Origin: Flaccisagitta enflata
Taxonomy: Eukaryota; Chaetognatha; Sagittoidea; Aphragmophora
NCBI GenBank assembly: GCA_965153355.1
Contig: OZ231128.1
Coordinates: 47,182,001 to 47,246,000, forward strand
DNA: 64,000 nt
Direction: 5' to 3'
Shown here: positions 1 through 63,625 of the stretch, piece after piece
Layout: every line of letters starts with the position of its first letter
Numbering within the stretch: position 1 is the first letter of the stretch
The notes under the pieces: model-generated
What the model was told of the DNA's origin: nothing
The model's input: the letters and a program-made list of their open reading frames with translations, nothing else
Databases searched by the model: none
Position numbers and translations under genes: made by a program

Positions 1-95
1 TGAAATTCTTGAATATGTGTTCATGCTGTAAATGCATTTCACAGGAAGAAACACGTTTTTGGTCGTCACTGGAAACACGCCCTCAGTCTTCATCT
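1..95 (+). repeat. Truncated copy of the GTGTTTCTAG inverted-repeat element
   Basis: The segment from 'gaatatgtgttc' to 'gaaacacgccct' matches the ends of the fuller elements at 59970-60252 and 61432-61702. Only the right arm is inside the window. The rest lies beyond position 1. Confidence 0.5.
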
Positions 96-690
96 TAGTT
101 ATCCAGACTCCGATTTCTTCTGTTCTCCTTTTGCTTTTCTCCAATTTTCCTCTCATCGATGGAACTGAAATTCCACCACCATTCAGCCGATTGTCGACGT
201 TGGTATCGTTGTTGTTGTCCATCGGCCGCGTGATGTTGTTGTTGCTGTGGATTCTCAGTCGCGTGTTGTTGTTCTTCATCGATATATTCTGTTACTGTCG
301 ATTCAGCCGATCCTCGTCTGTTCATGTTGCCCTCCAATCGGTTAGTCAGTGGGCCTGACGTGGCTCTTCCGAGTCAGCTATCTCTAACAACGGCCTTTCA
401 ATGTTCACCAATATGATGAAATTATGATGATAATCAAACTTCAAACTTTTTAAAACTAATCTTGCAAGAGTTATGGGCTGGATCAATACCGGGGAAGTCA
501 CTTCATGCAGAAATTAAGTATTTGAATGAAGGATCAGTTAAGCATTCGATCAAATTGGCCAAATTGGTTAAGATATTTCAGTGTATTCTATCCGGTAAAA
601 GGTGCTTTCAAAAAGATTTGGGCAATGAACAAGGAGTTTGGAACCGCCATTTATCTGGATTGGTTGAATCGTTGGAAAATATCAATCGCG
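96..690. other. No gene recognised
   Basis: Short frames occur on both strands, including a glutamine- and histidine-rich minus-strand frame at 95-337. None has convincing splice sites that join the gene starting at 929. It may hold 3' flanking sequence of the PTB-domain gene. Confidence 0.3.
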
Positions 691-699
691 TGCACTATG

Positions 700-880
700 A
701 TGGTCGGTCGATCGGTCATATGGTCGGTCGGTCATTCGGTCGGCCGGTCACACTTTTTGGCGTTCAATAATAGTTTTTGCATTGATGCTCCTATCCCAAT
801 GCTTGGTTGACATCACACTTCACTGCCCCTACCAACCCGGGCGTGACTTGTTTAGCCGTGTATTCGGCCTTTTTTAATAG
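700..880 (+). mobile_element. Hairpin-ended short element, 5'-truncated copy
   Basis: It carries GGTCGGT-rich sequence, then 'cactgcccctaccaacccgggcgtgac', and ends 'gccgtgtattcggcc', which is the standard right-hand half of the family described at 15563-15679. The terminal stem-loop half is missing. It lies directly downstream of the PTB gene stop codon. Confidence 0.5.
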
Positions 881-887
881 GTTTGAA

Positions 888-893
888 TTTAAT
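888..893 (-). promoter_or_regulatory. Candidate poly(A) signal ATTAAA of the PTB gene
   Basis: TTTAAT on the plus strand reads ATTAAA on the minus strand, about 36 bases beyond the stop codon at 929-931. A second ATTAAA follows within 20 bases. Position and spacing are plausible, but nothing here proves use. Confidence 0.35.
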
Positions 894-928
894 ATAATTT
901 GTACCTTAATTTTGTTTGTTGAAAAGTC

Positions 929-12524
<11,596 letters not shown>

Positions 12525-13099
12525 TGTTAAGTAAAAATCAAAGCTTTTTCTAATGGTAGGAGAGTTATGGCACTGAACACGGAGGATTTATGTATATATC
12601 GGAGATTACTCTTCCGTAGAATCTAAAATTTTTTGGCTCATGTTATTGTTTCTTGTTCTTGTTTCGCGGTTAAGCTCAAAGTGCGGGTAAATCCGAAAAT
12701 GAACAGAAACTAAAAGAAACTATCGACATGGAATCACATTTGATTCATGGACTACTTTGACTTTTAACTTTAGCATTTTAAATTCCCTCCCCCCCAAAAA
12801 AAAACCAAATCTCCAATGGTGCATGGAACTAGGGTGTAAGCTGGATATGATGATGTCAAATTTTGACCAGAGGCGGTTTTTTTCCACTAAATTAATGTAT
12901 TTTAGGATCAATAGAACCATTTTTTGGGTCATTTATTCATGTAGAGAAAAATCATCTCTGAAATGCCATATCAGGAATTTTTTTTCTTTATTTGCGGTCT
13001 TCAAGGTTTTTTTTACATGGTGGTAAGTGGAACCAGTGGCTGTCGCCAAACATGTGAATTGCAGGTGCAATTGACAACATGATGAGTAGAAATACTTAA

Positions 13100-13292
13100 T
13101 TATTATATGGGAAAAACGGCATGTGAGACAAGACCAATATAAGGGAAAGACGGCAAAAATGAAACAAAACCCATATGAGGGAAAGACGGCAAGTGAAACA
13201 TAACCTTTTTAGCAATATAAGGGAAAGACGGCAAAAATGAAACAAAACCCATATAGGGGAAAGACGGCAAGTGAAACATAACCTATTTAGCG
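13100..13292. repeat. Tandem repeat, GGGAAAGACGGC units
   Basis: Alternating blocks 'gggaaagacggcaaaaatgaaacaaaacc' and 'gggaaagacggcaagtgaaacataacc' repeat about twice as a pair. No coding content. Confidence 0.55.
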
Positions 13293-13531
13293 GAAGAAAA
13301 AAGATAGAAAAAAAAAAAGAAAAAAAAAGAAAAAAAAAATGAAACACCAGGTGATGTTAAAGTGAATTGCTTAACGCAATTCACAAAACCGTGATTCAAA
13401 AGTCATATAAATGAATATACTACCGCCACGGCCCGGTCCATGCAGCGTAACAAGCAAGGCCAGATACAATCGCAAGACTGCTCTTGGACTGCAAATAGAT
13501 ATTTGGATGCAGGATGGCTGCAGGATGGCTA

Positions 13532-15518
13532 CAGTACGAGAATTGAAGAATTGACCAACTCCAGGGAAGCGATATCTGCCAAACCGCTATGAATCAAGCT
13601 GAAATTTTTTACCCCATTATGCACCTATAGGTCCTCTATATTGCATAAGGTTTTGGAGCGAATCCGAGAATTTCATTTTTTTTTTTACAAAAAAATTTTT
13701 TTCAGTTTTTTGCTGATTTCAACCACAAAAATTACACACAAAAAAAATTCTTTCATATGTATATTAGTAAGACACATTTACATAAAATTCATTTTTTGTT
13801 GGAGATTTTCCGCCTATTTTTGGGGCTACGGCACCCAAAACTCAAAAAACACAAAAAGTGGAATATCTCCTCAGGTTTTCAATAAAATCTCCTGATTTTT
13901 GGTGTGGTAGTAGTTTTTGGACTCACTAATAAGTATGCAAAATTTCAGTTCTTCAAAAAAATTTTTGACAAAGTTATGAAATTTTGAAATATTCACAAAA
14001 TGCAATGTAAGAGGTTTTACCCTCCAAAATTTTTTTTTTCATATAAAAAATTTTGCCAATTGTTATTTTTTGACATAGTTAATTACAAATTAAGAGTTTC
14101 TGAAAAAAAATTTTAACTAGCCCTCTTAGAAAAAAAATTTTTTTCTCAAAAATCGTGAAAATGACCCATTTTTTAAAGTTGAATAAAAACTGTTCCTGTC
14201 ATCCGATTATCTTCATTTTTGGTGGAATTGTTACCTATTATCTACCCTAACTTCACTTAAAATTTGAGCTCACTGCGCCAAACGGTTGAGGAGATATTGA
14301 TGTTCAAAGTTACTTTGTCAGAGCAAAATCAGCAAAATTGGCATTTTGGCCAGTTTTGAGCTAGCATAAAATTTCTTTTTTTCGTCCAGAGACCTCCATT
14401 TTTGCTGAAGTTACTCAAGTTTAAGCATATATTCATATTCCAAAATTTCACACTTGTCAGGCAAGCCGTTTTAGGGATATGATGGTCCAAAGTTTTAAAA
14501 AACGCCAATTTTTCAACAAAAATTACAATGAAAATTTTTCAAAAAGATTTAAAAAAAAAGTTGTCCTCAAGGTTTTGAATCTGGGTGAATTAGATAATTC
14601 CCAATTGTGTTGAACCCCCCTTTGAAAACCATTTCATGAAAATTTTTTGCTTATTTTTTTCCCAAAGATTTGGTTGAAAAATTGGTGTTTTTTAAAACTT
14701 TGGACCATCATATCCCTAAAACAGCAACAGTGTAAATTTGTATGAATATGCTAAACTAAGTCATAAAAATGGAGTCTGGATGAAAAAAGAAATTTAATGC
14801 TAGCTCAAAAATAGCCAAAATGCCAATTTTGCTGATTTTTGACAAAAACAGAACGTCAATCTCAAACCATTGGCGCAGTGAGCTCAAAGGTGAAAGTAGA
14901 TAAAGCAACTCCACCAAAATGAGATGACGGAACATTTTTATTCAACTTTAAAAAATGGGTCATTTTCACGATTTTTGAGAAAAAATTTTCTAAGAGGGCT
15001 AGATAAAATTTTTCAGAAACTCTTAATTTTAATTAACTATGTCAGAAATAACAATTGGCAAAATTTTTTTGAAAAATTTTGGAGAATAAAACACACATTG
15101 CATTTTGTGAATATTTCATAATTTCATAACTTTGTCAAAAATTTTTTGAAAGAACATACTTATTAGTGAGTCAAAAACTACTACCACATCAAAAATCAGG
15201 AGATTTTATCAAAATCTGAGGAGATATTCCACTTTTTGTTTTTTTTAGTGCCGTATTAAAAATGGAAAATCCAACAAATAATTTATGTAATGTGTCTTAC
15301 TAATATACATGAAAGAATTTTTTTTGTGTAATTTTATGGTTAAATCAGCAAAACTGAAAAATTTTTATAAAAAATGAAATTCTCAGATTCGCTCCAAAAC
15401 CTTATGCAATATAGAGGACCTATAGGTGCATAATGGGGTAAAAAATTTTAGCTTTATTCATAGCGGTTTGGCAGATATCGCTTCCCTGGAGTTGGTCAAT
15501 TCTTCAATTCTCGTACTG
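13532..15518. mobile_element. 2-kb palindromic element with Tc1/mariner-like ends
   Basis: It starts CAGTACGAGAATTGAAG and ends CTTCAATTCTCGTACTG, flanked by TA on both sides (13530-13531 and 15519-15520). The two halves are reverse complements for about 950 bases each, with scattered mismatches and a centre near 14530. It is A/T-rich with no transposase frame. CAGT ends and TA duplication are typical of Tc1/mariner, so a long-arm non-autonomous member is likely. Confidence 0.65.
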
Positions 15519-15562
15519 TAACCTAATCATTAAACTGTTCCCCCGTCTATCTTTCTCTCGGT

Positions 15563-15679
15563 CTTTTTAGTCGCTGACTAAGCGACTCTTTAAGAGGGTG
15601 TGTCCCTACCTGCGTAGGTCCGTCACAGCTCCTGCCAACCCGTCAGCGACTGCTTATTGGCCGTGTATCCGGCCTTGTT
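15563..15679 (-). mobile_element. Hairpin-ended short element, compact copy without internal repeats
   Basis: It starts TTTTTAGTCGCTGACTAAGCGAC and ends CCCGTCAGCGACTG...GGCCGTGTATCCGGCCTTGTT in 117 bases. With almost no internal repeat, it shows the minimal design: terminal hairpin, complementary far arm (GTCAGCGAC / GTCGCTGAC), GGCC-n-GGCC hairpin, TTGTT. Confidence 0.65.
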
Positions 15680-15699
15680 TTTTTTTCTTCTCGTTCTCT

Positions 15700-15831
<132 letters not shown>

Positions 15832-15922
15832 GTCTCGCTGCCTGTCATGTCTATCTGTCTTTATGTCTCTCCCCCCCTTTTTTTTCTTATTGGGAAAAAA
15901 TTTCCATGTCGGCAAATAACAG

Positions 15923-15950
15923 GCAATGGACAGAGTGGAATGTTTTATTC
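15923..15950 (+). CDS. Candidate 28-nt internal exon, unknown gene
   Basis: It lies between AAATAACAG| and |GTAAGTATAA, a consensus donor. In phase 0 it reads AMDRVECFI plus one base. That one base is completed in frame by the candidate terminal exon at 16619. No upstream exon was found. It could be chance. Confidence 0.25.
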
Positions 15951-16618
15951 GTAAGTATAATCTGTATTATACAATCCGATAAGGGGTGCGCAATGGGGGA
16001 TAAAACGGGGTGTCGTTTGAAGTATGACTATTTGTTGTTCCATAGATGTTGCTTCCCTAGTTATTTTGCTCGATTCAAAATGAAAACTTTTAAGGTGTCG
16101 CTTGTTATGATTATGCAGGAAATGGAACCTGGCCAAAAACAATTGGAAAAAAAGTTGAAAAGGGCTTGGAGCTAGTAATACCTCTTTATCTCCCAGCAGA
16201 ATCATACGTTCACAATATTTGGCATATTCTAGATGGAAAAAAAAGTCGGAAAAGGCTCTGAATGAAAACAAAGTTATCAATGAAGAACAGAAAGAAATCT
16301 CAAGACGAAATAAATGATTAGAAATAAAGATGTACACAATTCAAAATTCTTGACGCATGAATAAAAAAGGGTTGATTTCTTGCTTTTGGACCTTTTTTTA
16401 ATTTGATATGTTTGCGGAGCAACAAAACATGAACAGAATCTTTTTTTTTTTGCGGGGAGGAGGAGGGGGGGGGAAATGGAGCCAAGCATGACAACACGAA
16501 TGAAACATAATCAGTGACACACGTAGGGATGCATCATATCGTGAATTAAGTCAGGATTTCACGACTTTGTTTGTTTGTTTCATCCATCGACAGTTTCTTT
16601 TTTTTCGACATGCTACAG

Positions 16619-16719
16619 ACAACAAGCTTAGCTGGGCCTGCTTCTGGCGCGTTTATGACGACATACGATTGAAAGAAAACTTCGATAGCAAGCCTCACGA
16701 GGAGAAATTTAAAGACTGA
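16619..16719 (+). CDS. Candidate terminal exon, unknown gene
   Basis: A strong acceptor (tttcttttttttcgacatgctacag) is followed by 32 open codons (NKLSWACFWRVYDDIRLK ... EEKFKD) and TGA. The frame joins the 28-nt exon at 15923 without a stop. I do not recognise the protein. The opposite strand is also open here, which lowers confidence. Confidence 0.3.
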
Positions 16720-17297
16720 AATGTGAGATCAAGAGAAAAGCGCCAAGGAAAAAGAGACTGGGAAATACCTTCCAGAACTGCGCCCATAAACAAAGCCACA
16801 AGTCACAATTCTGACCACACATCTGCCCATCCATCTGCCCATCCATCTTTCGGTCCTATTGTCTGTATAGATATCTAGACATGATTGTGATTTTGTAGTA
16901 TGATTAATTGATATGGTTTTCTTCTTTTTTTTTTGGCGCGTTGATGAAATTTAAGGAATTCGTTGAAAGTGAAGCGTGACTTCAACGTTACTAAAATGTT
17001 CGGAACAACATTCGTAATACGACTCCGTCTTTTTCACTGCAAAAAAAAAGAAAAAAAAAGAGAGTGAATTAAAGAAAGAGGAGGGCGGGTGACAGAGTCA
17101 GAAGCGGAGATGGCGAACCGTGAGGCATAACCACCCCCGACATTGAAAAATAACCACCCTATCCACCTCAATCACCATATGGCAGGGGCATAAGCGGCGG
17201 AGTTGGGGGAAGAGACTAGAGAGGATTGGTGAGGGCAGAGGGAGATATGGGAGTGACTTCAATTTTCGACTTTTTTTTTGTCTATTTTTTTTTTAGA

Positions 17298-17361
17298 AGG
17301 ATTACCTCTCCGCACTGGAAGCAATCCCGACAGGCCTTTCAAAAAGTTTTTTTTCGTCTGG
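17298..17361 (+). CDS. Candidate internal exon, unknown gene
   Basis: T-rich acceptor (tctattttttttttag|) and donor TCTG|GTAAGC bound an open frame, KDYLSALEAIPTGLSKSFF. No partner exon is secure. The duplicated segment at 17447 contains a possible follow-on exon in matching phase. Confidence 0.22.
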
Positions 17362-17446
17362 TAAGCTATCTGCTTACATCTATCATGTTATTTGTCTGAC
17401 TGTCTTTATTTTGGTGCCAGTCTCGTTTTATTGTGTGTGTATGACA

Positions 17447-18085
17447 CCTTGGATCAGAATGTCCGGCGGTCGCATTAAGCTTGACCTCGATTCTATCCTT
17501 CAAGGGTATGGTTTCTTAACAATGTTACCCTCGGGTGATTTGTTGAATTTTGGTAACTTTGGTAACAATAATTGACCCTTAACTATTTTGGTAAGCATTA
17601 GTGTTTTGGGTTAGACTCAGAATGGATGTTTGCTAAGTTAGTTTTGCTAAATGGAAAACTAGGAGTGATGCGCGTAGTAACTAGTCAGTGAGGGCTCACA
17701 AGGCCTTCTTCCATATTATTAATTTGGGTATAGTGAGGGATGTTGTTCCACCTGTCATACTACTCAGTACCTTGGATCAGAATGTCCGGCGGTCGCATTA
17801 AGCTTGACCTCGATTCTATCCTTCAAGGGTATGGTTTCTTAACAATGTTACCCTCGGGTGATTTGTTGAATTTTGGTAACTTTGGTAACAATAATTGGCC
17901 CTTAACTATTTTGGTAAGCATTAGTGTTTTGGGTTAGACTCAGAATGGATGTTTGCTAAGTTAGTTTTGCTAAATGGAAAACTAGGAGTGATGCGCGTAG
18001 TAACTAGTCAGTGAGGGCTCACAAGGCCTTCTTCCATATTATTAATTTGGGTATAGTGAGAGATGTTGTTCCACCTGTCATACAC

Positions 18086-18086
<1 letters not shown>
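17447..18086. repeat. 323-bp tandem direct duplication
   Basis: The copy starting CCTTGGATCAGAATGTCC at 17447 repeats at 17770 with only a few differences (for example TTGACCC versus TTGGCCC). The second copy runs into the (GT)n array at 18089. Near identity implies a recent event. The phrase GATGTTGTTCCACCTGTCAT also occurs inverted near 25550. Confidence 0.8.
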
Positions 18087-18352
<266 letters not shown>

Positions 18353-18430
18353 GTGTTTCCGTTTGTGTGTCGGTCTGTCTGTCTCCGTCTTCGTCTCCGT
18401 CCAACTTTGTGTGTGTACATGTATCCGTCG

Positions 18431-18558
<128 letters not shown>

Positions 18559-18567
18559 CTCTCTTAC

Positions 18568-58633
<40,066 letters not shown>

Positions 58634-58658
58634 CTGTAGAATAGGGGGGATGGAATAG

Positions 58659-58759
<101 letters not shown>

Positions 58760-58872
58760 ACGATTAAAAAAATTCTGTTCATTCCGCGACGAGCATTACT
58801 ATCTAGGAAAAAAGTCTGGAAACACTTAAGGGCTGAATAGATTAAGGGTTTAAAAAATTAATGGAATCATTA

Positions 58873-59470
58873 CTACCTTGGAAATAAGTTTAGCATCAAA
58901 ATGAGTGTCAGTTCATTTATCGCCTGGAATGTTTCAAAAACATGTTCAAACGGTTCTCAATGCTTGGTATGGTGTCCCTCCCAGCTAATCACTGCCTGCA
59001 TTCTTGCCAGCATCGATTTGTACAAGGCTTTTAGGTAAGATGGCGTGACTTATCTCCACACCTTCAATGTTATTCTTTTTAGGCCCTCAATTGAAGTAGC
59101 GTGTTCACGTTGCTGCATATTCTTCATCTGCGACCAAAAATTTCCTATCAGATTATGATCCGGCGAATTGCCAGGCCACTCCGGAAGGACTTTGGTGCTG
59201 GGAATTAGCTGTGAATTCCCCAGGCTCCAAGCTGTGATACATTGGAGTAACATGTAAATGAACTGGCCATTTTTTTTGCAAAATCGCATTTGAAGGTTTT
59301 TACGTTTTCCGCTGTAACTTTTAAATGGCTCAAGCCAGTAATATCCGGTTGGTCTACATAAAAAGATAATTCGATGTAGATCATTTTAGTCATGGATTTT
59401 TTATGGATTTGTTGAGATTAAAGCGGCTTATGCTCGACAGAACTTGATGCTAAACTTATTTCCTAGGTAG
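58873..59470. mobile_element. Tc1/mariner-like element nested in the 58799 copy
   Basis: CTACCTTGGAAATAAGTTTA/GCATCAA on the left, TTGATGCTAAACTTATTTCC, TAGGTAG on the right, TA flanks at 58871-58872 and 59471-59472. It holds a decayed transposase end. Confidence 0.65.
59050..59289 (-). pseudogene. Tc1/mariner transposase C-terminal fragment
   Basis: About 80 codons include VLPEWPGNSPDHNLIGNFW, which corresponds to the W-P-x-x-S-P-D-L-N-P-I-E-N-x-W motif of Tc1 transposases. The catalytic Glu of that motif is Gly here, and the N-terminal DNA-binding part and first catalytic residues are missing. The reading frame stops soon after. It is a dead remnant. Confidence 0.68.
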
Positions 59471-59969
59471 TACATTTAAAGTTATAGTATTTGATCATAC
59501 AATTTTTATCTAAAAAAAAATTGGTCGCCGTGCCTAAGAGAAGTGATTCCTTGAGCAATAAGCATATTTACTGAACCAAACATGATCAGATTTTATAGTT
59601 TGCAAAAAATCAAATTCTAAAAAAAGATATTTACTGTTTTGCTTTCCTTTTCTAAACAAATAAAGCCACGGAGACCGGATTGTATTTTGAACTTCTATGG
59701 CTCTATTTCTCAGGTATAATCAGTAGAAGCTATCATAATTTTCTTTGGTTTTTTTATTGTCATTTTTCAAAATAATTGTCTTACTCTTTTGCTTACCATT
59801 TATGAGAAACTTAGGACCGGAGTACACTTATCATAAAAAATTTGCAACATACCTAAATTGATTCACCATTTTTAGTCTGTAGCTTTTCCAAAATGTCACA
59901 TATCGTTGGTAGGAGGTGTTTTTTTTTCAAACTTTCTTTCCTAGATAGTAGGTGTAAGGCCAACATTTG

Positions 59970-60252
59970 AAAAGAGGAAAGAGGGCGTGTTTCTAGTGAT
60001 GACCAAAAACGTTTCTTCCCGTGAAACGCGATCACAGCGTGAACACATATTCAAGAATTTCAACTGTCCCACAAGGTAGTGAGCAAAATGAGTGAGCGAG
60101 CCCATGAATGGAGCAAGTGAGCAAAGTAAGCGTAGCAAAGTGGAGCGCTGGGAGGGAGTGAGCGGAGTGAGCGGTGCGAGCGATCGAACGTAGCGAGCGA
60201 CCGACTGGCTTGTTTAAAAACGCGATTGTCTTTGACTAGAAACACCCTCTAA
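59970..60252 (-). mobile_element. GTGTTTCTAG inverted-repeat element
   Basis: Left AGGGCGTGTTTCTAGTGATG, right ACTAGAAACACCCT. The interior is GAGCGAGC/AGTGAGC-rich with CAACTGTCCCACAAGG. Inverse of the copy at 61432. No ORF. Confidence 0.6.
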
Positions 60253-60382
60253 ACGATGAAGGATTAGATCAATCAATAATGAAAATTCATAACAGTCGAT
60301 GAAATTGAGAAATCATCAGTCAAGTGAGTCGATGAAAGCGAGTCAGACATTTGAAGTCGCCTGCGATGCGACGCAATACCCC

Positions 60383-60536
60383 CTAGGAGGAGAAGAAGGA
60401 GAAAATTCCCTACATGTGCGAACATAGGTCAACGGCCTCTTTAGGGCCACTGCCCCTTTCACTATCTCGGCCCCCACATACTGACTTGGGGTTGGGGGCA
60501 TCATGTACCACTGACTATCTAACGCTTTTGCGACTT
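60383..60536. mobile_element. GGGCAGCGGCC element, right end only
   Basis: AGGAGAAGAAGGAGAAAATT, GCGAACATAGGTCAACGGCC, GGGCCACTGCCCC, then CTAACGCTTTTGCGAC. Confidence 0.5.
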
Positions 60537-61323
<787 letters not shown>

Positions 61324-61431
61324 TATTTCATTCTGGGGAAAAAAATCTTCACGATATCATATTGCATGTCACTCGATGTAAGTAATTTTAAGCGATTTAT
61401 GTCAGCTCGTTTATCATCAAGACTGTGGGTC

Positions 61432-61702
61432 TGTTTCTACTGGTGACAATCGCGTTTTTAAACAAGCCACTTGGTCGCTCGCTACGTTCGTTCGCTCGCT
61501 ACGTTCGTTCGCTCGCACCGCTCACTCGCTCCGCAGCGCTCCGCTTCCCTGTGCTCCCTTCGCTCGCTCACTCTATTCATGGGCTCGCTCACTCACTTCG
61601 CTCACTCCCTTGTGGGACAGTTGAAATTCACAAATATGTGTTCACGCTGTAAACGCGTTTCATAGGATCAAACATGTTTTTATCTTCAATAGAAACACGC
61701 CC
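61432..61702 (+). mobile_element. GTGTTTCTAG inverted-repeat element
   Basis: GTCTGTTTCTACTGGTGACA, ATCGCGTTTTTAAACAAGCC, CGCTCGCTACGTTCG repeats, TGTGGGACAGTTGAAATTC, and ATAGAAACACGCCCT at the end. Confidence 0.6.
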
Positions 61703-61817
61703 TGTGAATCAAGAAAAGTCATTTTGGATTGGAAAACGCTTTAAGTATTAGTAATTTCTTTTAATGTTGGTCTTTAGGCCCCGCATTATTTGACTTATTA
61801 TTTTTCATGTTTTTCCA

Positions 61818-62012
61818 TTTTTAGTCGCGTGCACGCGACTCTACAACCCGCTTTGTCCGTCGGTTGGTTGGTCGGTCCGTCAGTCACACTTTACTTTTTT
61901 TTATGATTTTATTTTTTCGACCTCACTGCTCGCGCCCAAATGGTCTGGTGACCTCAAATATGGCCCCTGCCCACCCGCACGCGACTTCGGTAGCCGTGTA
62001 TCCGGCCTCGTT
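61818..62012 (-). mobile_element. Hairpin-ended short element, GTCGCGTGC subtype
   Basis: TTTTTAGTCGCGTGCACGCGAC, CCGTCGGTTGGTTGG, CCCACCCGCACGCGACTTCG, GCCGTGTATCCGGCCTCGTT. Confidence 0.65.
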
Positions 62013-62075
62013 CTTCTACCAATAAAGGCGGCTAATCGCCGTAGGAAAAAAGTCGTAAATGCTGGGAGAAATGGA

Positions 62076-62079
<4 letters not shown>

Positions 62080-62125
<46 letters not shown>

Positions 62126-62313
62126 AAGAAAGAGAGAGGGAGAGAAGAGAGAGAGAGAGAAGAGAGAAGAGAGAGAGAGAGAGAAAATGAGAAGACAAGA
62201 GAGAGAGACAAAAAAAGAAAGACAAAGAGAGAGAGAGAGACAGAGAGAGCCAAGAGAGAGAGAGACAAGAGAGACAGGGAGAGAGACAGAGAGAGACAGA
62301 GAAAGAGACAGAC

Positions 62314-62364
<51 letters not shown>

Positions 62365-62430
62365 TACAGAGACAGAGAGAGACACACGGACAGACAGACA
62401 GACAGACAGTCAGACAGACAGACAGACAGA
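62080..62430. repeat. (GA)n / (GACA)n imperfect microsatellite
   Basis: Purine-rich with GACAGA interruptions. Confidence 0.88.
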
Positions 62431-62459
62431 GTATGAGCAAGCAGGGTAAAATGCAAGTG

Positions 62460-63129
62460 ATTTGAATGCTAGTGTCATTTTGACTCTTTTTTTCATGTTA
62501 CATAGGGCCCAAAATTAGGATCAATAAAAAATATTGATCTTTGGGAAAAAAAGGAAAAATGCGAAAAAAATAAAAAAAGATTAAAAAAATCATAGCTCCA
62601 AAACTATTGATCGCACAGAATTCTGCTTGGCGTCATCTGAAAGAGGAGAATTAGTTCTTTCTTAGCTATTAATTTCATACGTAGTCCCATTCGGCCCGAA
62701 AAGCAGGCCAACTTCCCCAAACGCTTCATGAGAAAAAGGGAAAATCCAATTCCGCCGTAGGTCTCAAAAAGCCGAAGGTATTCTTCGACTTTTTTCCAAA
62801 TTACGCCTGAACGCCTCATCATTACTAATGAACAACTTTCTGTTCTTTGATCCTTAAAACTTAAATCGTGGACTTTTCTATTGGTGCAAGCTATTTTACT
62901 GTGAATGAATGGGAAAATAGCAAAATGACAATTTGAAAATGCGTCTGTTGTATTGATTTCCGTGGTATGGTACTATACTAGTATTTCGTGGTCCCTTCTT
63001 TGCTTCATTCAAAGAGAAAGCGAGCAGTTTCTGATTCACTGTGCCTTTGGATTTAGGACAGTCTCCTACCCTTACTTTATGCTTCGCATTCATTTAGCCT
63101 CTTCTTTTTCATGGCTATGTCATTCTGTC
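62460..63129. other. No gene recognised
   Basis: The minus frame at 62604-62822 is open for 72 codons but shows no splice sites or motifs I can name. Confidence 0.25.
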
Positions 63130-63325
63130 AATCGGACAGTCGATCGGTCGGTTGGTTGGTCAATCAGTCGGTCTATTGATCGGCCAGTCTGTCGGTTGGT
63201 AACGCTTCGCTTTTTTGGCGTTTATAGGCGGTTCTTGTATCTCTGTCCAAGTGCTTGGTTAATCAATTTTCCACTGCCCCAGCCCACCCGCATGCTACCT
63301 GGGTCGCCATGCATCCGGCCTTGTT
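63130..63325 (-). mobile_element. Hairpin-ended element, terminal stem lost
   Basis: GGTCGGTTGGTTGGTCAATC, AACGCTTCGCTTTTTTGG, CCCAGCCCACCCGCATGC, CATCCGGCCTTGTT. Confidence 0.5.
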
Positions 63326-63410
63326 TATCCAGCGACAAGGCATAGATTAAACATTGGCTTGACATTTCTTTTGACTTTCGCCCGTAGCATTTAAAAATCG
63401 AAACAAATAA

Positions 63411-63625
63411 CGCAGCGTTACAGTTTTGTCGTGGATGGGTAGGGGGGAGCGAACCCCCCACCACCTTTCATGACCCCACCTCCACATGCCACAGCCCTCC
63501 TCTAAACGCAATTTTACAGTTTCCAACTTGGGCGTGTCCAACAGACCAACGGACAAACGGACTGACGGACCAACTGACGGACGGGCAGACAAAGCCTCTT
63601 ATAGAGTCGTCAGTTTGCGACTAAA
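63411..63625 (+). mobile_element. Hairpin-ended element, left end decayed
   Basis: TTTTGTCGTGGATGGGTAGG, GGACGGACC-type interior, AAAGCCTCTTATAGAGTCG, TTTGCGACTAAAGAAC. Confidence 0.48.

Larger units (their letters stand above)
58799..59948. mobile_element. Tc1/mariner-like element (outer, with another nested inside)
   Basis: CTATCTAGGAAAAAAGTCTGG...AAACAC on the left, GTGTTTTTTTTTCAAACTTTC...CTAGATAG on the right, TA flanks. Same ends as 43836-44888. Confidence 0.58.

Noticed and set aside
62604-62822. 72-codon minus frame as a receptor 5' exon
   Set aside because: It has no signal-peptide character and no donor in the phase needed for exon a.
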